Numbered from the stretch's first letter, positions 7,799 to 17,416 are shown. The stretch: 64,000 nucleotides of DNA from Desulfotruncus alcoholivorax DSM 16058 (GCF_000430885.1 NZ_AUMW01000010.1:1-64000); one strand, 5' to 3'. Notes: generated by a model not told the origin, from the sequence alone. Made by a program: numbers and translations.

Positions 7799-8950
7799 AT
7801 GTTCAAGGATAATTCCCGCAGAACTCTGATACTGGCTGTCTTAGCCGCTGTGGTTATTGAGGTTGCACTTCTGGGAGGTATATTTAGTTACTTCAATAAC
7901 GGCCGGCCGGCAATAGCCGCTGAATCGACAAGCTCATCACAAGCCCAAACCATTTCTTCACCAATTGGCACAAATGTTGTTGCAGATGTGGTAGAACGTA
8001 CCAGTAAATCCGTAGTAAAGATTGAAACAACTCAACAAGTTCAAAGCCAAAGGATCGACCCTTTTTTTAACGACCCGTTCTTCAGGCAGTTTTTCGGTAA
8101 CCAGGGTCCCATGTATTCGCAGCCCAATATTCAAAAAGGTATGGGGTCAGGCTTTATTATCAGCGATGACGGTTATATTCTAACTAACGAGCACGTTATA
8201 GACGGTGCCAATGACATTAAAGTATATCTTTCGGACAGCAATAAGCCCATCAAGGCCAAAGTAATCGGTTCCGACTTCGAACTGGATCTGGCCGTGTTGA
8301 AAATTGATGCCGGCAAAAAATTACCTTATATTTCATTAGGCAACTCTGATGCATCCCGGGTGGGCGAGTGGGTTATCGCAATAGGCAATCCTTACGGCTT
8401 GGATCACACAGTAACGACCGGCGTTATCAGTGCAAAGGGCAGGCCGGTACAGGTAGAAGGCAGACAATACAAAAACCTGCTGCAAACAGACGCATCCATT
8501 AACCCGGGCAACAGCGGGGGACCACTGTTAAATTTAGCCGGCCAGGTAATTGGAATTAACACAGCGGTTAATGCACAGGCCCAGGGTATTGGTTTTGCCA
8601 TTCCGTCCAGCACTGTGAAGTCAGTATTAGATACACTTATTCAAAAAGGTAAAATTTCCAGGCCGTATATGGGTGTGTATATACAAACTTTAACCGCCGA
8701 TTTAGCCAACCAGTTAAATCTAAGCAGCAAGCAGGGAGCTATCATAGCCGGGGTGGTTCCTGATTCACCGGCGGATAAAGCAGGATTAAAGCAAGGTGAC
8801 GTTATCCTGGAAATCAACAAACAAAATGTCACTGATGCCGCCAATGTTACCGACCTAATTCAAAAAAGCAAAGTTGGAAGCAAAATCACTTTACTGGTTG
8901 AATCAAACGGTTCCGACAGGTATGTAACTGTCACCTTGGAGGAAAAATAA
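7799..8950 (+). CDS. HtrA/DegP-type serine protease
   Basis: 383 aa, membrane-anchored (hydrophobic segment about residues 9-30), with a trypsin-like domain and one C-terminal PDZ domain (about 285-375). The catalytic triad is visible: His132 in TNEHVIDG, Asp163 in ELDLAVLKI and Ser239 in NPGNSGGPL. It degrades or refolds damaged exported proteins. AGGAGG lies eight bases before the ATG at 7799; an in-frame ATG at 7751 has none. It sits just upstream of a two-component system, a common arrangement for envelope stress, and ends in a strong terminator. Confidence 0.95.
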   Translation: MFKDNSRRTLILAVLAAVVIEVALLGGIFSYFNNGRPAIAAESTSSSQAQTISSPIGTNVVADVVERTSKSVVKIETTQQVQSQRIDPFFNDPFFRQFFGNQGPMYSQPNIQKGMGSGFIISDDGYILTNEHVIDGANDIKVYLSDSNKPIKAKVIGSDFELDLAVLKIDAGKKLPYISLGNSDASRVGEWVIAIGNPYGLDHTVTTGVISAKGRPVQVEGRQYKNLLQTDASINPGNSGGPLLNLAGQVIGINTAVNAQAQGIGFAIPSSTVKSVLDTLIQKGKISRPYMGVYIQTLTADLANQLNLSSKQGAIIAGVVPDSPADKAGLKQGDVILEINKQNVTDAANVTDLIQKSKVGSKITLLVESNGSDRYVTVTLEEK

Positions 8951-8965
8951 ATAAGACTTCCCCTT

Positions 8966-8992
8966 ACCCGCTTATAAAGCGGGTGTTTTTTT
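8966..8992 (+). terminator. Rho-independent terminator after htrA
   Basis: ACCCGCTT and AAGCGGGT pair around ATA, followed by GTTTTTTT. Confidence 0.85.
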
Positions 8993-9096
8993 ATTCAAAA
9001 AAAATAGTGGGATGATGTTTATAATAAATCAATAGGATTTATTATGTTAAGGAAGAAATATGTCATTAATCTGCAATTTATCAAGGAGTGTTAGGA

Positions 9097-9771
9097 TTGC
9101 GCATATTGTTTATAGATGATGACGAAAAAATTTCATCCATGATGCACAGGGTACTTACCTTTGAAGGATATGAGGTTTTTCTGGCCTCGAACGGGCGCAA
9201 GGGATTGCAAGTAGCCGAAAGAATTAAACCCGACCTGGTTATTTTAGATATCATGATGCCTGGTATGAGCGGGTGGGAAGTATGTGGAAAACTCAGGCTG
9301 ATCAGTGATGTACCCATTCTTATGCTTACAGCCAGAGATGAAGTTGCGGATAAAGTACGGGGATTGGACGTTGGGGCTGACGATTACTTAGTAAAACCGT
9401 TTGCCCTGGAAGAGCTCTTAGCCAGGGTGAGGGCTTTACTGCGCAGGACGGCAAGAGCTAAAGATAATGATAAACGAATTTTGAGCTTTGGCAATCTGAC
9501 ACTTGATGTTGAAAAAAGAGAAGCCAGGCGCGATAACCATGTGATACCATTAACCACAAAGGAATTTGAACTGCTCAAAATATTTTTAGAACACCCTCGT
9601 CAGGTTTTGACCCGTGACTCGTTAATGGAACAAGTTTGGGGTTTGGATTTTTCCGGGGAATCAAATGTATTAGAAGTTTTTATAGGGAACCTGCGCCACA
9701 AACTTGAGTACGGCGGCATGAGCAGATTAATTCACACCGTACGTGGGGTTGGTTATACTTTAAAGGAGTGA
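9097..9771 (+). CDS. OmpR/PhoB-family response regulator
   Basis: 224 aa. Receiver domain with acidic pocket FIDDDEK, phospho-acceptor Asp51 in VILDIMMPGMSGWEV, Thr in MLTARDE and Lys in DDYLVKPFALEEL. The C-terminal winged-helix DNA-binding domain (about 130-224) contains LTTKEFELLKIFLEHP and HTVRGVGYTLKE. I take the TTG at 9097 as start (AAGGAG eight bases upstream); a GTG at 9088 overlaps that site. It is followed six bases later by its histidine kinase. Confidence 0.93.
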   Translation: MRILFIDDDEKISSMMHRVLTFEGYEVFLASNGRKGLQVAERIKPDLVILDIMMPGMSGWEVCGKLRLISDVPILMLTARDEVADKVRGLDVGADDYLVKPFALEELLARVRALLRRTARAKDNDKRILSFGNLTLDVEKREARRDNHVIPLTTKEFELLKIFLEHPRQVLTRDSLMEQVWGLDFSGESNVLEVFIGNLRHKLEYGGMSRLIHTVRGVGYTLKE

Positions 9772-9777
9772 ATAAGA

Positions 9778-11184
9778 ATGTCACTACGGGTAAAGCTGAT
9801 TTTGCTTTATTCCGGTGTACTAAGCGTGGCACTTTTAATTGTGACCTCAATTATTTTTATTTCTACTTCTCATTTCATTTACAAAGAAATCGACCAGGGA
9901 ATAGCTGCCAAAGCATCCTCAGTAATTAAATCCATAAAAATTGAGAATTCCACTTTGTTTCTGCGGGAAATTGTCCTTCCTGACATTGACGTATTTGCAT
10001 CGCCAGATACCTATTTGCAAATAGTGGATGTTAGAGGAAAAGTAATTTCAAAGTCAGGCAACCTGGGGAAGCAATACCTTCCTCTTAGTGAATTCACTCT
10101 TCGTTCCGCTTTTAGGGGGGATAGGTTTTACGAAACAGTCCGCTCTGGTAATCAGGATATCAGGGTCTATAATGTGCCATTGATTTTTGCCGGGCAAGTG
10201 GTTGGATTATTGCAAGTTGGCAGAACTTTATCAACTATACACTCTCTCTTAATAAAACTACGTTTTTTTGTAACTATTGGATCAATTGCCGCAGTTATTC
10301 TTGCAGGTATTATGGGATGGCTTTTGGCCAGAACAGCTTTAAAGCCGGTCGAACGGATTATCAGAACAGCAGCTTCCATTGAAAGCAGCGGTGACCTGAG
10401 TAAACGCATTGATTATTACCGGCCAGGAGATGAACTTGGCAGGCTTGCAGATACGCTTAATGCTATGTTTGAACGCCTGGAAAACACCTACCACCGCTTG
10501 CATGAAAGTTATGAAATGCAGCGTAGATTTGTATCAGATGCCTCGCATGAGCTTCGTACACCGCTTACCACTATCAGAGGCAATGCAGAATTACTTTCGA
10601 AACTTGTCCAGGGGCCAACTCCGGCCCGGGCGGCCATAAATGATATTGTTGACGAAGCTCGCCGGCTTACCCGGCTGCTGGAGGATTTGCTGGCCCTTGC
10701 CCGCGCCGATGCCGGCTATGAATTCGAAAAAGAGGATGTTATTTTAGAAGAGCTGATTCAGTCTGTTACCAGGAAGGCTCGTTTTATTACCAGCGATAAA
10801 TCATTAAACGTTAAAAATGATTGTCCTTCGGAAATTCACATCTGGGGTAATTATGTTTATCTTAGCCAGCTCTTTTTTATTTTGTTAGAAAATGCCTTTA
10901 AGTATTCACCCGCCGAGTCAGAAGTAACGCTAACTTTTACCCAAAAGGAAAACCAATTCTTACAAATTGATGTCGCAGACACTGGACCCGGTCTACCACC
11001 AGGTGAAGAAGACAGGATTTTCGACAGGTTTTACCGGGGAGAGCACACCAGAGGTAAAGAAGGTTCCGGACTTGGCCTCGCCATTGCCCGCTGGGTGGTG
11101 GAGCAGCACAACGGTACAATTACAGCCGCGAACAGACAGGGCGGCGGCTGTATATTTACCGTCCAATTGCCCATACGTCAATAA
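9778..11184 (+). CDS. Sensor histidine kinase
   Basis: 468 aa. Two transmembrane helices (about 8-30 and 160-185) bracket an extracytoplasmic sensor domain; then HAMP (about 185-240), HisKA with phospho-acceptor His257 in SDASHELRTPLTTI, and HATPase_c with N box NAFKYSP, G1 DTGPGLPPG and G2 GSGLGLAIARW. It autophosphorylates on signal and passes phosphate to the response regulator just upstream. The signal is not known; the upstream htrA suggests envelope stress. Downstream is a gamma-polyglutamate hydrolase on the same strand. Confidence 0.93.
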   Translation: MSLRVKLILLYSGVLSVALLIVTSIIFISTSHFIYKEIDQGIAAKASSVIKSIKIENSTLFLREIVLPDIDVFASPDTYLQIVDVRGKVISKSGNLGKQYLPLSEFTLRSAFRGDRFYETVRSGNQDIRVYNVPLIFAGQVVGLLQVGRTLSTIHSLLIKLRFFVTIGSIAAVILAGIMGWLLARTALKPVERIIRTAASIESSGDLSKRIDYYRPGDELGRLADTLNAMFERLENTYHRLHESYEMQRRFVSDASHELRTPLTTIRGNAELLSKLVQGPTPARAAINDIVDEARRLTRLLEDLLALARADAGYEFEKEDVILEELIQSVTRKARFITSDKSLNVKNDCPSEIHIWGNYVYLSQLFFILLENAFKYSPAESEVTLTFTQKENQFLQIDVADTGPGLPPGEEDRIFDRFYRGEHTRGKEGSGLGLAIARWVVEQHNGTITAANRQGGGCIFTVQLPIRQ

Positions 11185-11227
11185 ATCAGCGGGTTACGTA
11201 CTATCCCTTGGAAATGAGGTTAATTTA

Positions 11228-11833
11228 ATGGCAGATAAATACAATTCGTTTGAAGAATTGAAAAACAATGAAGTTTTAGGCTTAGATTATGAGATTATTT
11301 GTGGTCAGGCAGAATCACCAATTTTAGTGTTAGCGCCGCATGGAGGCATGATTGAACCTGGAACCACGGAGCTCGCTGTAGCCATTGCGGGCAGAACCTG
11401 GGGCTACTATAGTTTTTGTGGCTTAAAGGATAACGCTTACCAGGATCTGCATATCACCAGCACCAAATTTGATGAACCAATAGCACTAAAATTAGTAACC
11501 AATTCAAAGAGAACCATCGCCATACATGGCTGTAAGGATATGATCAGAAAGAAAATATATATTGGCGGCTTGGATTCAGAACTCAAGCAACTCATCGGGA
11601 CTACTTTAACATCGGCAGGGTTTGACGTTTCTGAGAACCCCAAATTTCCCGGTGTAAGCAGAGCTAATATTTGCAATAAGAACTACCAAGGCAAAGGGGT
11701 GCAGCTTGAACTAACCGGCGGGCTCAGGTTAATGTTATTTCCCGATTTTCCATTGAGAAATCGCACAACTCATTGTTTTGAAACTTTTGTGGCAGCTGTG
11801 CAAAGTGTCTTACATTCATGCAACACAAGGTAA
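11228..11833 (+). CDS. Poly-gamma-glutamate hydrolase family protein (YjqB-like)
   Basis: 201 aa. Features of the Gamma_PGA_hydro (DUF867) zinc-peptidase family: LVLAPHGGMIEPGTTELA near residue 35, a central HGCKDM and C-terminal GVQLELTGGLR. Family members, known from phages (PghP) and Bacillus YjqB, cut gamma-linked polyglutamate. The ATG at 11228 has a GAGGT site; the open frame extends back over the kinase gene, but that part is only the other frame of the kinase. Confidence 0.85.
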   Translation: MADKYNSFEELKNNEVLGLDYEIICGQAESPILVLAPHGGMIEPGTTELAVAIAGRTWGYYSFCGLKDNAYQDLHITSTKFDEPIALKLVTNSKRTIAIHGCKDMIRKKIYIGGLDSELKQLIGTTLTSAGFDVSENPKFPGVSRANICNKNYQGKGVQLELTGGLRLMLFPDFPLRNRTTHCFETFVAAVQSVLHSCNTR

Positions 11834-11907
11834 AAATAGATTTTTTTATTTCTCTTAGAGGAGTCAAATGAAATTGATTGAATTTTTATACAAGAGGGGG
11901 AATTTAA

Positions 11908-12657
11908 ATGAAAGCTGTGGCAGTTTACGGTTTTACTACGGGTTCTGGAAAAACCACCACTGCCAAAGAACTGGCAGGTTACCGGCAGCGTCAGGGATAT
12001 AATACCCTTCTTGTTGATATGGACCTGAGTCAAGGTAAATTAACCGAAATTTTGGGACTCAAAAAAACACCTAATATAGGAGATTGGCTTAACGACATAT
12101 TTAATAGACTTGAAACGACCCCCTGTTGGAAAAAAATCTACCAACCAGATGAAATAAGTAAATTTTATCAATCCCACTCTTCCGGCTTAAAAGTTATAAC
12201 AACCAATTTTGACCACAACCATTGTAATTCACCTTTACTGCTAAATGGTATAGATATTATTGTGCGCAGCCTTAAAACAACTGCTTTTGACACTGTGATA
12301 TTCGATACCAATAATGCTATGAGGGATTATACTTTGGATCTAATGTTTCGTATGGATAAGGTATTAATGATTGCTGATTTTCTCAATTTTAACCGGCAAA
12401 ATGCTGAGATACTTTTACGTTTGCTAATTGATGAAGGTTTTAGTAAGGACTGTTTCGGATTTGTTTTAAATCGCTTTCCAACCTTTGCTGATGAAAGCCC
12501 GGAACAAATTAGCAATGCACTGGGAATACCGCTATATGGTGTATTGCCAAATTGCCCCGACCTGACAGGCAAGAAAAAGCAGGGTAAAATTTTTAGCACT
12601 TGCCGCAGCACACGTTTTACTGAAGAGATAGGCCGTATTGCCCAACGGCTGGTATAA
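11908..12657 (+). CDS. ParA/MinD-like P-loop ATPase
   Basis: 249 aa. The N-terminus has a ParA-like Walker A, GFTTGSGKTTTAKELA, followed by TLLVDMDLSQGKLTEIL (switch I region) and FDTVIFDTNNA (Walker B). The C-terminal part, with NRFP and GIPLYGVLPNCPDL, is like CpaE/MinD proteins. No ParB partner lies beside it, so plasmid partitioning is unlikely; positioning of an envelope or pilus structure is possible. GAGGGGG precedes the ATG. A terminator follows. Confidence 0.8.
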   Translation: MKAVAVYGFTTGSGKTTTAKELAGYRQRQGYNTLLVDMDLSQGKLTEILGLKKTPNIGDWLNDIFNRLETTPCWKKIYQPDEISKFYQSHSSGLKVITTNFDHNHCNSPLLLNGIDIIVRSLKTTAFDTVIFDTNNAMRDYTLDLMFRMDKVLMIADFLNFNRQNAEILLRLLIDEGFSKDCFGFVLNRFPTFADESPEQISNALGIPLYGVLPNCPDLTGKKKQGKIFSTCRSTRFTEEIGRIAQRLV

Positions 12658-12667
12658 CTTTTCCAAT

Positions 12668-12692
12668 AACCCGTTCTACGGGGTTTTTTTAT
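12668..12692 (+). terminator. Rho-independent terminator after the ParA-like gene
   Basis: AACCCGT and ACGGGGTT pair with one bulged G around TCT, followed by seven T residues. Confidence 0.75.
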
Positions 12693-12768
12693 TTAAAAAT
12701 GTAAATCAGGAACATATTATTGTTTTGCCGGCGCAAAATAGTATCAGTTAGATCAAGGAGGCATGGCC

Positions 12769-13164
12769 ATGCAATTAAAAACAGGTGAACGCGCATTATT
12801 AGCTTATTTCCCAACTTCTAATGACGCCCAAAAAGCAGCGGCAGAATTAAAAAAAGCTGGTATTGAGGAAGTTCAGGTTGACCGTATTAGCAGGTTTGGA
12901 GTTAACAATGACGCCGAGATTAATAATCCAATAGCCGGGCGGGCTGAGACCATAACCGGCCTTGCGCTGTATTCAACAGGCACCGACAGTTTGATCAACG
13001 ATGATACCAGAGTGCTTAAGGCGGCAGATCCATCGGTGAGCGGTTACGGCAACCACGACTACGGAGTAGCGGGCGGGGCGCCCTTCATGGTTAGCGCAGT
13101 TACCAGTGATGATTTGTTTAACAGCGCAGAGGCAATAATTAAAAAATGCGGCGGTAAAATGTAA
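12769..13164 (+). CDS. Hypothetical protein with alternating-access fold features
   Basis: 131 aa, unrecognised. The start LLAYFPTSNDAQKAAAELKKAG and the end FMVSAVTSDDLFNSAEAIIKKCGGK suggest a beta-alpha-beta (ferredoxin-like) domain similar to small DUF proteins that follow a 'delta-x-x-A-x-x-A-x-x-x-L' pattern in general-stress-type proteins. The ATG at 12769 has AAGGAGG seven bases upstream; another ATG at 12763 is too close to it. A small gene of unknown function follows after a 23-base gap. Confidence 0.7.
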   Translation: MQLKTGERALLAYFPTSNDAQKAAAELKKAGIEEVQVDRISRFGVNNDAEINNPIAGRAETITGLALYSTGTDSLINDDTRVLKAADPSVSGYGNHDYGVAGGAPFMVSAVTSDDLFNSAEAIIKKCGGKM

Positions 13165-13187
13165 CTCTTTTGAAGGTGGGATTACTT

Positions 13188-13358
13188 ATGGCAGGTAACA
13201 ATTATAAAAGTAACAATCAAGATGTAAACTTATCCGTACTCTCAAAGCCTGAGATTAACGTATTAAAATCAGATTATGTTAACGCATTTGATGAAGCGCT
13301 GGTAATACTTGAGCGAGCCCAACAGATAAATTCTGAAAACATTATTGATAACAGCTAA
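13188..13358 (+). CDS. Small hypothetical protein
   Basis: 56 aa (MAGNNYKSNNQD start, then an amphipathic C-terminal helix FDEALVILERAQQI). GAAGGTGGG lies upstream of the ATG at 13188. It is probably co-transcribed with the preceding gene. No family recognised; the composition is hydrophilic with no Cys or membrane segment. Confidence 0.6.
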   Translation: MAGNNYKSNNQDVNLSVLSKPEINVLKSDYVNAFDEALVILERAQQINSENIIDNS

Positions 13359-13377
13359 ATAGCTGCCCTTACTTTTG

Positions 13378-13481
13378 TCATTGCGAGCGCAGCGAAGCAT
13401 TATTGGGGGACATTCCTCCGACCCTAAGGACCCGACCCTAAAGAGGAGGTGTGTCCCCTTTCCTTGCACTCCTCGTAATGA
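13378..13481. repeat. Dispersed hairpin repeat, copy 2 (full-length form)
   Basis: The outer ends TCATTGCGAG (13378-13387) and CTCGTAATGA (13472-13481) are inverted with one mismatch. Inside, GGGGGACATTCCTCC (13405-13419) pairs with GGAGGTGTGTCCCC (13445-13458). It lies in the intergenic gap before the quinate-dehydrogenase-like gene. The end sequences recur at 21672 and 32892, so this looks like a small non-coding mobile repeat (MITE or REP-like). Confidence 0.75.
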
Positions 13482-13619
13482 AAAAATGGACTTACAATTC
13501 ATATTGCATAGTAATTAATTATCTAACCGGCTCATGGCGTTACCCAGCTTGTATTTTTAGTGTATTTTGGTTACAATGGTAAAGGATTGTTGAGGTTATT
13601 TTGAATGGAGGTCTATGTT

Positions 13620-14537
13620 TTGAAGCGCGTGGTCAGTGTTAGTTTAGGCACATCCCGGCGTGATCACAAGGTAATTGTTGAACTACTGGGTGAGCAATTT
13701 GAAATAAGCCGTATTGGAATGGACGGAGACTTTGATCGCGCTCTGGCCAAGCTCCGGGAACTTGATGGACAGGTTGACGCCATTGGTCTTGGTGGTATAG
13801 ATGTTTATGTTTATGCCGGTAACAAGAGATATGCTTTTGATGACGGCCTAAAAATGATGGAGGCTGTCAAAACCACTCCGGTGGTGGATGGAAGCGGCCT
13901 GAAGAACACCCTGGAAAGGGAAACAGTTAAATATTTACTAAAGGAAACTGATTTAATTAAAAAAGGAACCAGGGTACTTATGGTCAGCGCAGTTGATCGA
14001 TTCGGTATGGCTGAGGCATTTGTTGAAGCTGAATGTGACATAACATTCGGTGATTTAATTTTTGCTGCGGGTATACCATATCCCATTAAAACTTTGGAGG
14101 AACTCGAAGAAATTGCCCAAAAGATCTTGCCGGAAATGACCAAGCTTCCCTTTCACATGCTTTATCCCACAGGGAAAAAACAAGAGGCACGTGATGACGA
14201 AAAAACCAAAAAATTCGCCAAGTATTATCAGGAAGCCGAAATCATTGCAGGTGATTTTCACTTTATCAAGCGTTATTTGCCCGACGAACTGGACGGTCAA
14301 ATCATTATAACCAATACAACCACGGCTGACGATATCGAATACCTCAAAGGTAAAGGGATCAGTAAGATCGTTACCACAACCCCGGTATTTGAAGGACGAT
14401 CCTTCGGCACCAATGTAATAGAAGGGGTATTGGTTGCACTGCTTGGTAAGCGATGGGAGGACATTTCAACAGAAGAATATCTTGATCTTCTAGGTAAGCT
14501 TCAATTTAAACCCAGGATAATTGAATTAATGAGCTAA
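13620..14537 (+). CDS. Conserved protein of the 'quinate 5-dehydrogenase'-like family
   Basis: 305 aa. It resembles clostridial proteins labelled quinate 5-dehydrogenase; the visible features are a start VVSVSLGTSRRDHK, LGGIDVYVYAG, a Rossmann-like middle TRVLMVSAVDRFGMAEA and ITNTTTADDIEYLKGKGI. I would not rely on the named activity. The TTG at 13620 has GGAGG eight bases upstream; the ATG at 13605 overlaps that site. SCP2-like and permease genes follow on the same strand. Confidence 0.65.
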   Translation: MKRVVSVSLGTSRRDHKVIVELLGEQFEISRIGMDGDFDRALAKLRELDGQVDAIGLGGIDVYVYAGNKRYAFDDGLKMMEAVKTTPVVDGSGLKNTLERETVKYLLKETDLIKKGTRVLMVSAVDRFGMAEAFVEAECDITFGDLIFAAGIPYPIKTLEELEEIAQKILPEMTKLPFHMLYPTGKKQEARDDEKTKKFAKYYQEAEIIAGDFHFIKRYLPDELDGQIIITNTTTADDIEYLKGKGISKIVTTTPVFEGRSFGTNVIEGVLVALLGKRWEDISTEEYLDLLGKLQFKPRIIELMS

Positions 14538-14570
14538 GGCTAAACCCCAGACAGATAAGTGGAGGATATT

Positions 14571-14924
14571 ATGGCGACACATCATGAAATTACAGAAAGC
14601 TTAAAAGCATTTCAGGAGGGTTACAACAACAATAAGAAGCTAAAAATTATGAACCGTGATTGGAATAGGATCATCCTGATTGAGGCGACTGATGTGGATT
14701 CGAAGCATACCATTATATTGCAGGACGGAGAAATATCTATCACCGAAGGGATATCTAAAACCCCAAATCTGGTTGTTACATCAGACAGCGAAACTCTGGC
14801 CGACCTGTTTTATGGGGATATTACGCCAACCGAGCCATACATGAACGGTACTTTGGTTCTAAAAGGTTCTGAAGATGACATAGTTAGATTGGATTTTATA
14901 TCTTTAATGATTTGGGGTGAGTAG
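14571..14924 (+). CDS. SCP2 sterol-carrier-like domain protein
   Basis: 117 aa. The pattern IILQDGEISITEGISKTPNL, VVTSDSETLADLFYGDITP and MNGTLVLKGSEDDIVRL matches the SCP-2 lipid-binding fold, in which a hydrophobic tunnel carries lipids or acyl-CoA. GGAGG lies before the ATG at 14571. It is 33 bases downstream of the preceding gene and two bases ahead of the permease, so all three probably form an operon. Ligand unknown. Confidence 0.75.
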   Translation: MATHHEITESLKAFQEGYNNNKKLKIMNRDWNRIILIEATDVDSKHTIILQDGEISITEGISKTPNLVVTSDSETLADLFYGDITPTEPYMNGTLVLKGSEDDIVRLDFISLMIWGE

Positions 14925-14926
14925 CT

Positions 14927-16282
14927 TTGGAACTTAAAAAAGTACTCACCTTACGTACCGTAGTAGCCACAAGCGCGGGATTAACCCTTTCCAGCTCTAC
15001 TTTTGTAGCAGCAGTGCAGGTAGCCGGTTTCCTTGCCGGTGAATCCGCGTGGCTGGCCATACTCACTGGCGGGCTGCTGTGCATTACAGCTGCCTTTTGT
15101 TTTAATGAGCTAAACGGGATGATGCCGACGGCGGCAGGTATACGTCTTTATTTTAGCAGAGCCTTCAACGACCGCCTGGCACTTATCGTTTCTTTGCTCT
15201 ATATGGCCGTAATTATAGGAGTCATTGGCGCAGAAAGCTATGTTTTATCTGAAATTTTACATGAGGCTTTTCCTGTATTACCATCCATGTTTTGGATTAT
15301 GGCTATGTTTACCCTGGTAACCGGAATGAACCTTATAGGTATTAAAATAGCCGGAGGATTTCAAGATGCAATTACCTATGGATTGATTGTATCCCTGATT
15401 GTGCTGGCGCTAGTGGCTTTAAACCAAATTAATTTCCATATTAATGCACCCTTCAATACTGGAGGCGGCTTAAATTTTTTAAACGCGGTAGCGGTAGGTG
15501 TATTTCTTTTTGTCGGGTTCGAATGGGTTACACCCCTTGCAGAAGAGGTAACCCACAGCCGTTTGATTTCCCGCGGCATGCTGCTGGCCATTGGTATCCT
15601 AAGTGTTACCTACGCATTGTTTACTGTAGCTATGACGGCAACAGTACCCAAAGATGTCCTTGTTAATTCGCCCATTCCGCATCTGATATTTGCCCGAACC
15701 ATACTTGGTAATTCAGGTGTTGCCATAATGGTACTGATTACATTAGCCGCATCTATCACCACCTTTAATGCCGGCTTAATCAGCGTTTCGCGATTTGTTT
15801 ATGCTTCAGCCCGGGAAAATGTGTTGCCAGCTATGTTCAGCAAAATAAGCATGCGTTTTTTCACCCCCTGGGTGGCTATTATCAGTGTTTTTATTACCGG
15901 TGTTATTGTTTCATCTATTGTTTTAATCACCAAACGATACCTGACCCTGGTCAATATGGCGGCGGCTATGGAAAGCATTATTTATGTGCTGGCGGGAGTA
16001 TCTGTAATCACCCTGCGTAAAAAGTTGCCCGGTATGCAACGTCCATACCAAATTCCAGGAGGATATTGGATTCCCGGAATTTGTGCCGCTGTATTTTCCC
16101 TTTTGACCCTGGCCATATTTTTTTCATTTCCCAGCGTGTTTATCTATCTTTGTATCGGTGCCTTTATTAGCGTAATTTATGTTAACCAGGTCGTTCCGGA
16201 GTTAAAACGCCGCAGCCGGGCTAAAAAGTCGGCCAACCGCCGCAGACGCCCCGTTGCGCAGGCAGAAAAAGCCGGGGAATAA
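14927..16282 (+). CDS. APC-family amino acid/polyamine permease
   Basis: 451 aa with about 12 transmembrane helices. The N-terminal GLTLSSSTFVAAVQVAGF and FNELNGMMPTAAGIRLYFSR match the APC superfamily (TM1 and TM2-3 region), and FLFVGFEWVTPLAEEV corresponds to TM6. It imports or exchanges amino acids or related amines. TTG start two bases after the SCP2 gene with GGTGAG upstream. The C-terminus is Arg/Lys-rich and cytoplasmic. A strong terminator follows. Confidence 0.88.
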   Translation: MELKKVLTLRTVVATSAGLTLSSSTFVAAVQVAGFLAGESAWLAILTGGLLCITAAFCFNELNGMMPTAAGIRLYFSRAFNDRLALIVSLLYMAVIIGVIGAESYVLSEILHEAFPVLPSMFWIMAMFTLVTGMNLIGIKIAGGFQDAITYGLIVSLIVLALVALNQINFHINAPFNTGGGLNFLNAVAVGVFLFVGFEWVTPLAEEVTHSRLISRGMLLAIGILSVTYALFTVAMTATVPKDVLVNSPIPHLIFARTILGNSGVAIMVLITLAASITTFNAGLISVSRFVYASARENVLPAMFSKISMRFFTPWVAIISVFITGVIVSSIVLITKRYLTLVNMAAAMESIIYVLAGVSVITLRKKLPGMQRPYQIPGGYWIPGICAAVFSLLTLAIFFSFPSVFIYLCIGAFISVIYVNQVVPELKRRSRAKKSANRRRRPVAQAEKAGE

Positions 16283-16289
16283 CCTGAGG

Positions 16290-16326
16290 GAGCCGGGAAC
16301 TAAAGGTTAGGTCCCGGCTCTTTGTG
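16290..16326. terminator. Terminator between permease and L,D-transpeptidase genes
   Basis: GAGCCGGGA and TCCCGGCTC pair across a 13-base loop, followed by TTTGTGTTTT. The genes converge here, so it may work in both directions. Confidence 0.8.
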
Positions 16327-16328
16327 TT

Positions 16329-17276
16329 TTACAGGCCCAGTTCAGTATATACTTTTGAGTCCACCGAGTTATCGAAGGGTAATCCCCGTGCCTTACGGAA
16401 TTCAATTACTGCTTTTTCCATCCCACCACCCCAAATACCGTCAATTGGCCCGTCATAAAACCCAAGCCTTTTTAGCCTTAACTGAACCTCAAGCACGTCT
16501 CCACCCCGCGCATCCCGCCTCATTGTACGATACTCACTTGGTTGATAATGCAAAGGATTACCCAAGATAACCACCCTTGTATTCGGCTTAACCCAGGGAT
16601 AAATTTCCTCCACATTTATGTTATTCATTCGAATACACCCGTGACTGGCATAGCTCCCTATGGAATAAGGCTTATTAGTGCCATGTATTCCGTATATCCC
16701 CCAGGGTACCGTAAGGCCAATCCAGCGAGTGCCAAAACCTGTTCCCCAGTTCATTGCCTTGCGTAACACTTTAAAATTACCGATTGGAGTAGGGGTATCA
16801 TGTTTACCTACAGCTACTGCATATTGTTTATATGGTTCCCCGTCAGATAGAATTGTCAGCTTGCGCTGGTTGGTGTCAATCAAAATGCTAACCTCTCCCG
16901 GTGGTGGAGGAACATCACTTTTGGAATTAGCCAGGCAATAAGCATCATCCAAAGCTTGACGAGTTTTTTCGGTGAAAATACCATCAGGATTTATTCCCCA
17001 TGCTTCCTGAAAATGATTAACCGCCAGGGCAGTGTCTTTTTCATATTTACCATTGATTGGCCCGTGGTAATAATCCAGTTCCTTTAGCATACGCTGCAAT
17101 AATTCAATATCCGGCCCCTGCATGCACGGTTGCTGAATTTTAAATACCCGGTTATATTCTTGGATTTGACGGTATAATTCGCATTCCGGCACCGCTTCCG
17201 CCAGTTCCGTAAAGAAAAACGCCAGGCAAAAAATAAATACTGCTGTTAAAATACAAGTGTTTTTTATTATATGCAT
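16329..17276 (-). CDS. Exported L,D-transpeptidase (YkuD) with two peptidoglycan-binding domains
   Basis: 315 aa. An N-terminal hydrophobic signal; a PG_binding_1 domain (LQRMLKELDYYHGPINGKYE, about residues 60-110); a YkuD catalytic domain (about 128-243) with the active site SHGCIRMNN; and a second PG_binding_1 domain at the end (LKRLGFYDGPIDGIWGG). It makes 3-3 peptidoglycan cross-links and is linked to spore cortex or envelope stress in Firmicutes. ATG at 17276 with GGGGGA upstream. Confidence 0.92.
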   Translation of the reverse strand: MHIIKNTCILTAVFIFCLAFFFTELAEAVPECELYRQIQEYNRVFKIQQPCMQGPDIELLQRMLKELDYYHGPINGKYEKDTALAVNHFQEAWGINPDGIFTEKTRQALDDAYCLANSKSDVPPPPGEVSILIDTNQRKLTILSDGEPYKQYAVAVGKHDTPTPIGNFKVLRKAMNWGTGFGTRWIGLTVPWGIYGIHGTNKPYSIGSYASHGCIRMNNINVEEIYPWVKPNTRVVILGNPLHYQPSEYRTMRRDARGGDVLEVQLRLKRLGFYDGPIDGIWGGGMEKAVIEFRKARGLPFDNSVDSKVYTELGL

Positions 17277-17416
17277 TTACTATCCCCCTGTATTGGCGCC
17301 TAAAAATATTTTTCCCGCACTCATGGTATGTATTCAAAAGGACTTAATATCATAAACCGTCACCGCCACTCATAACATTATTGTAAAAACATGGACAACC
17401 ATAAGGGGGAATTAAT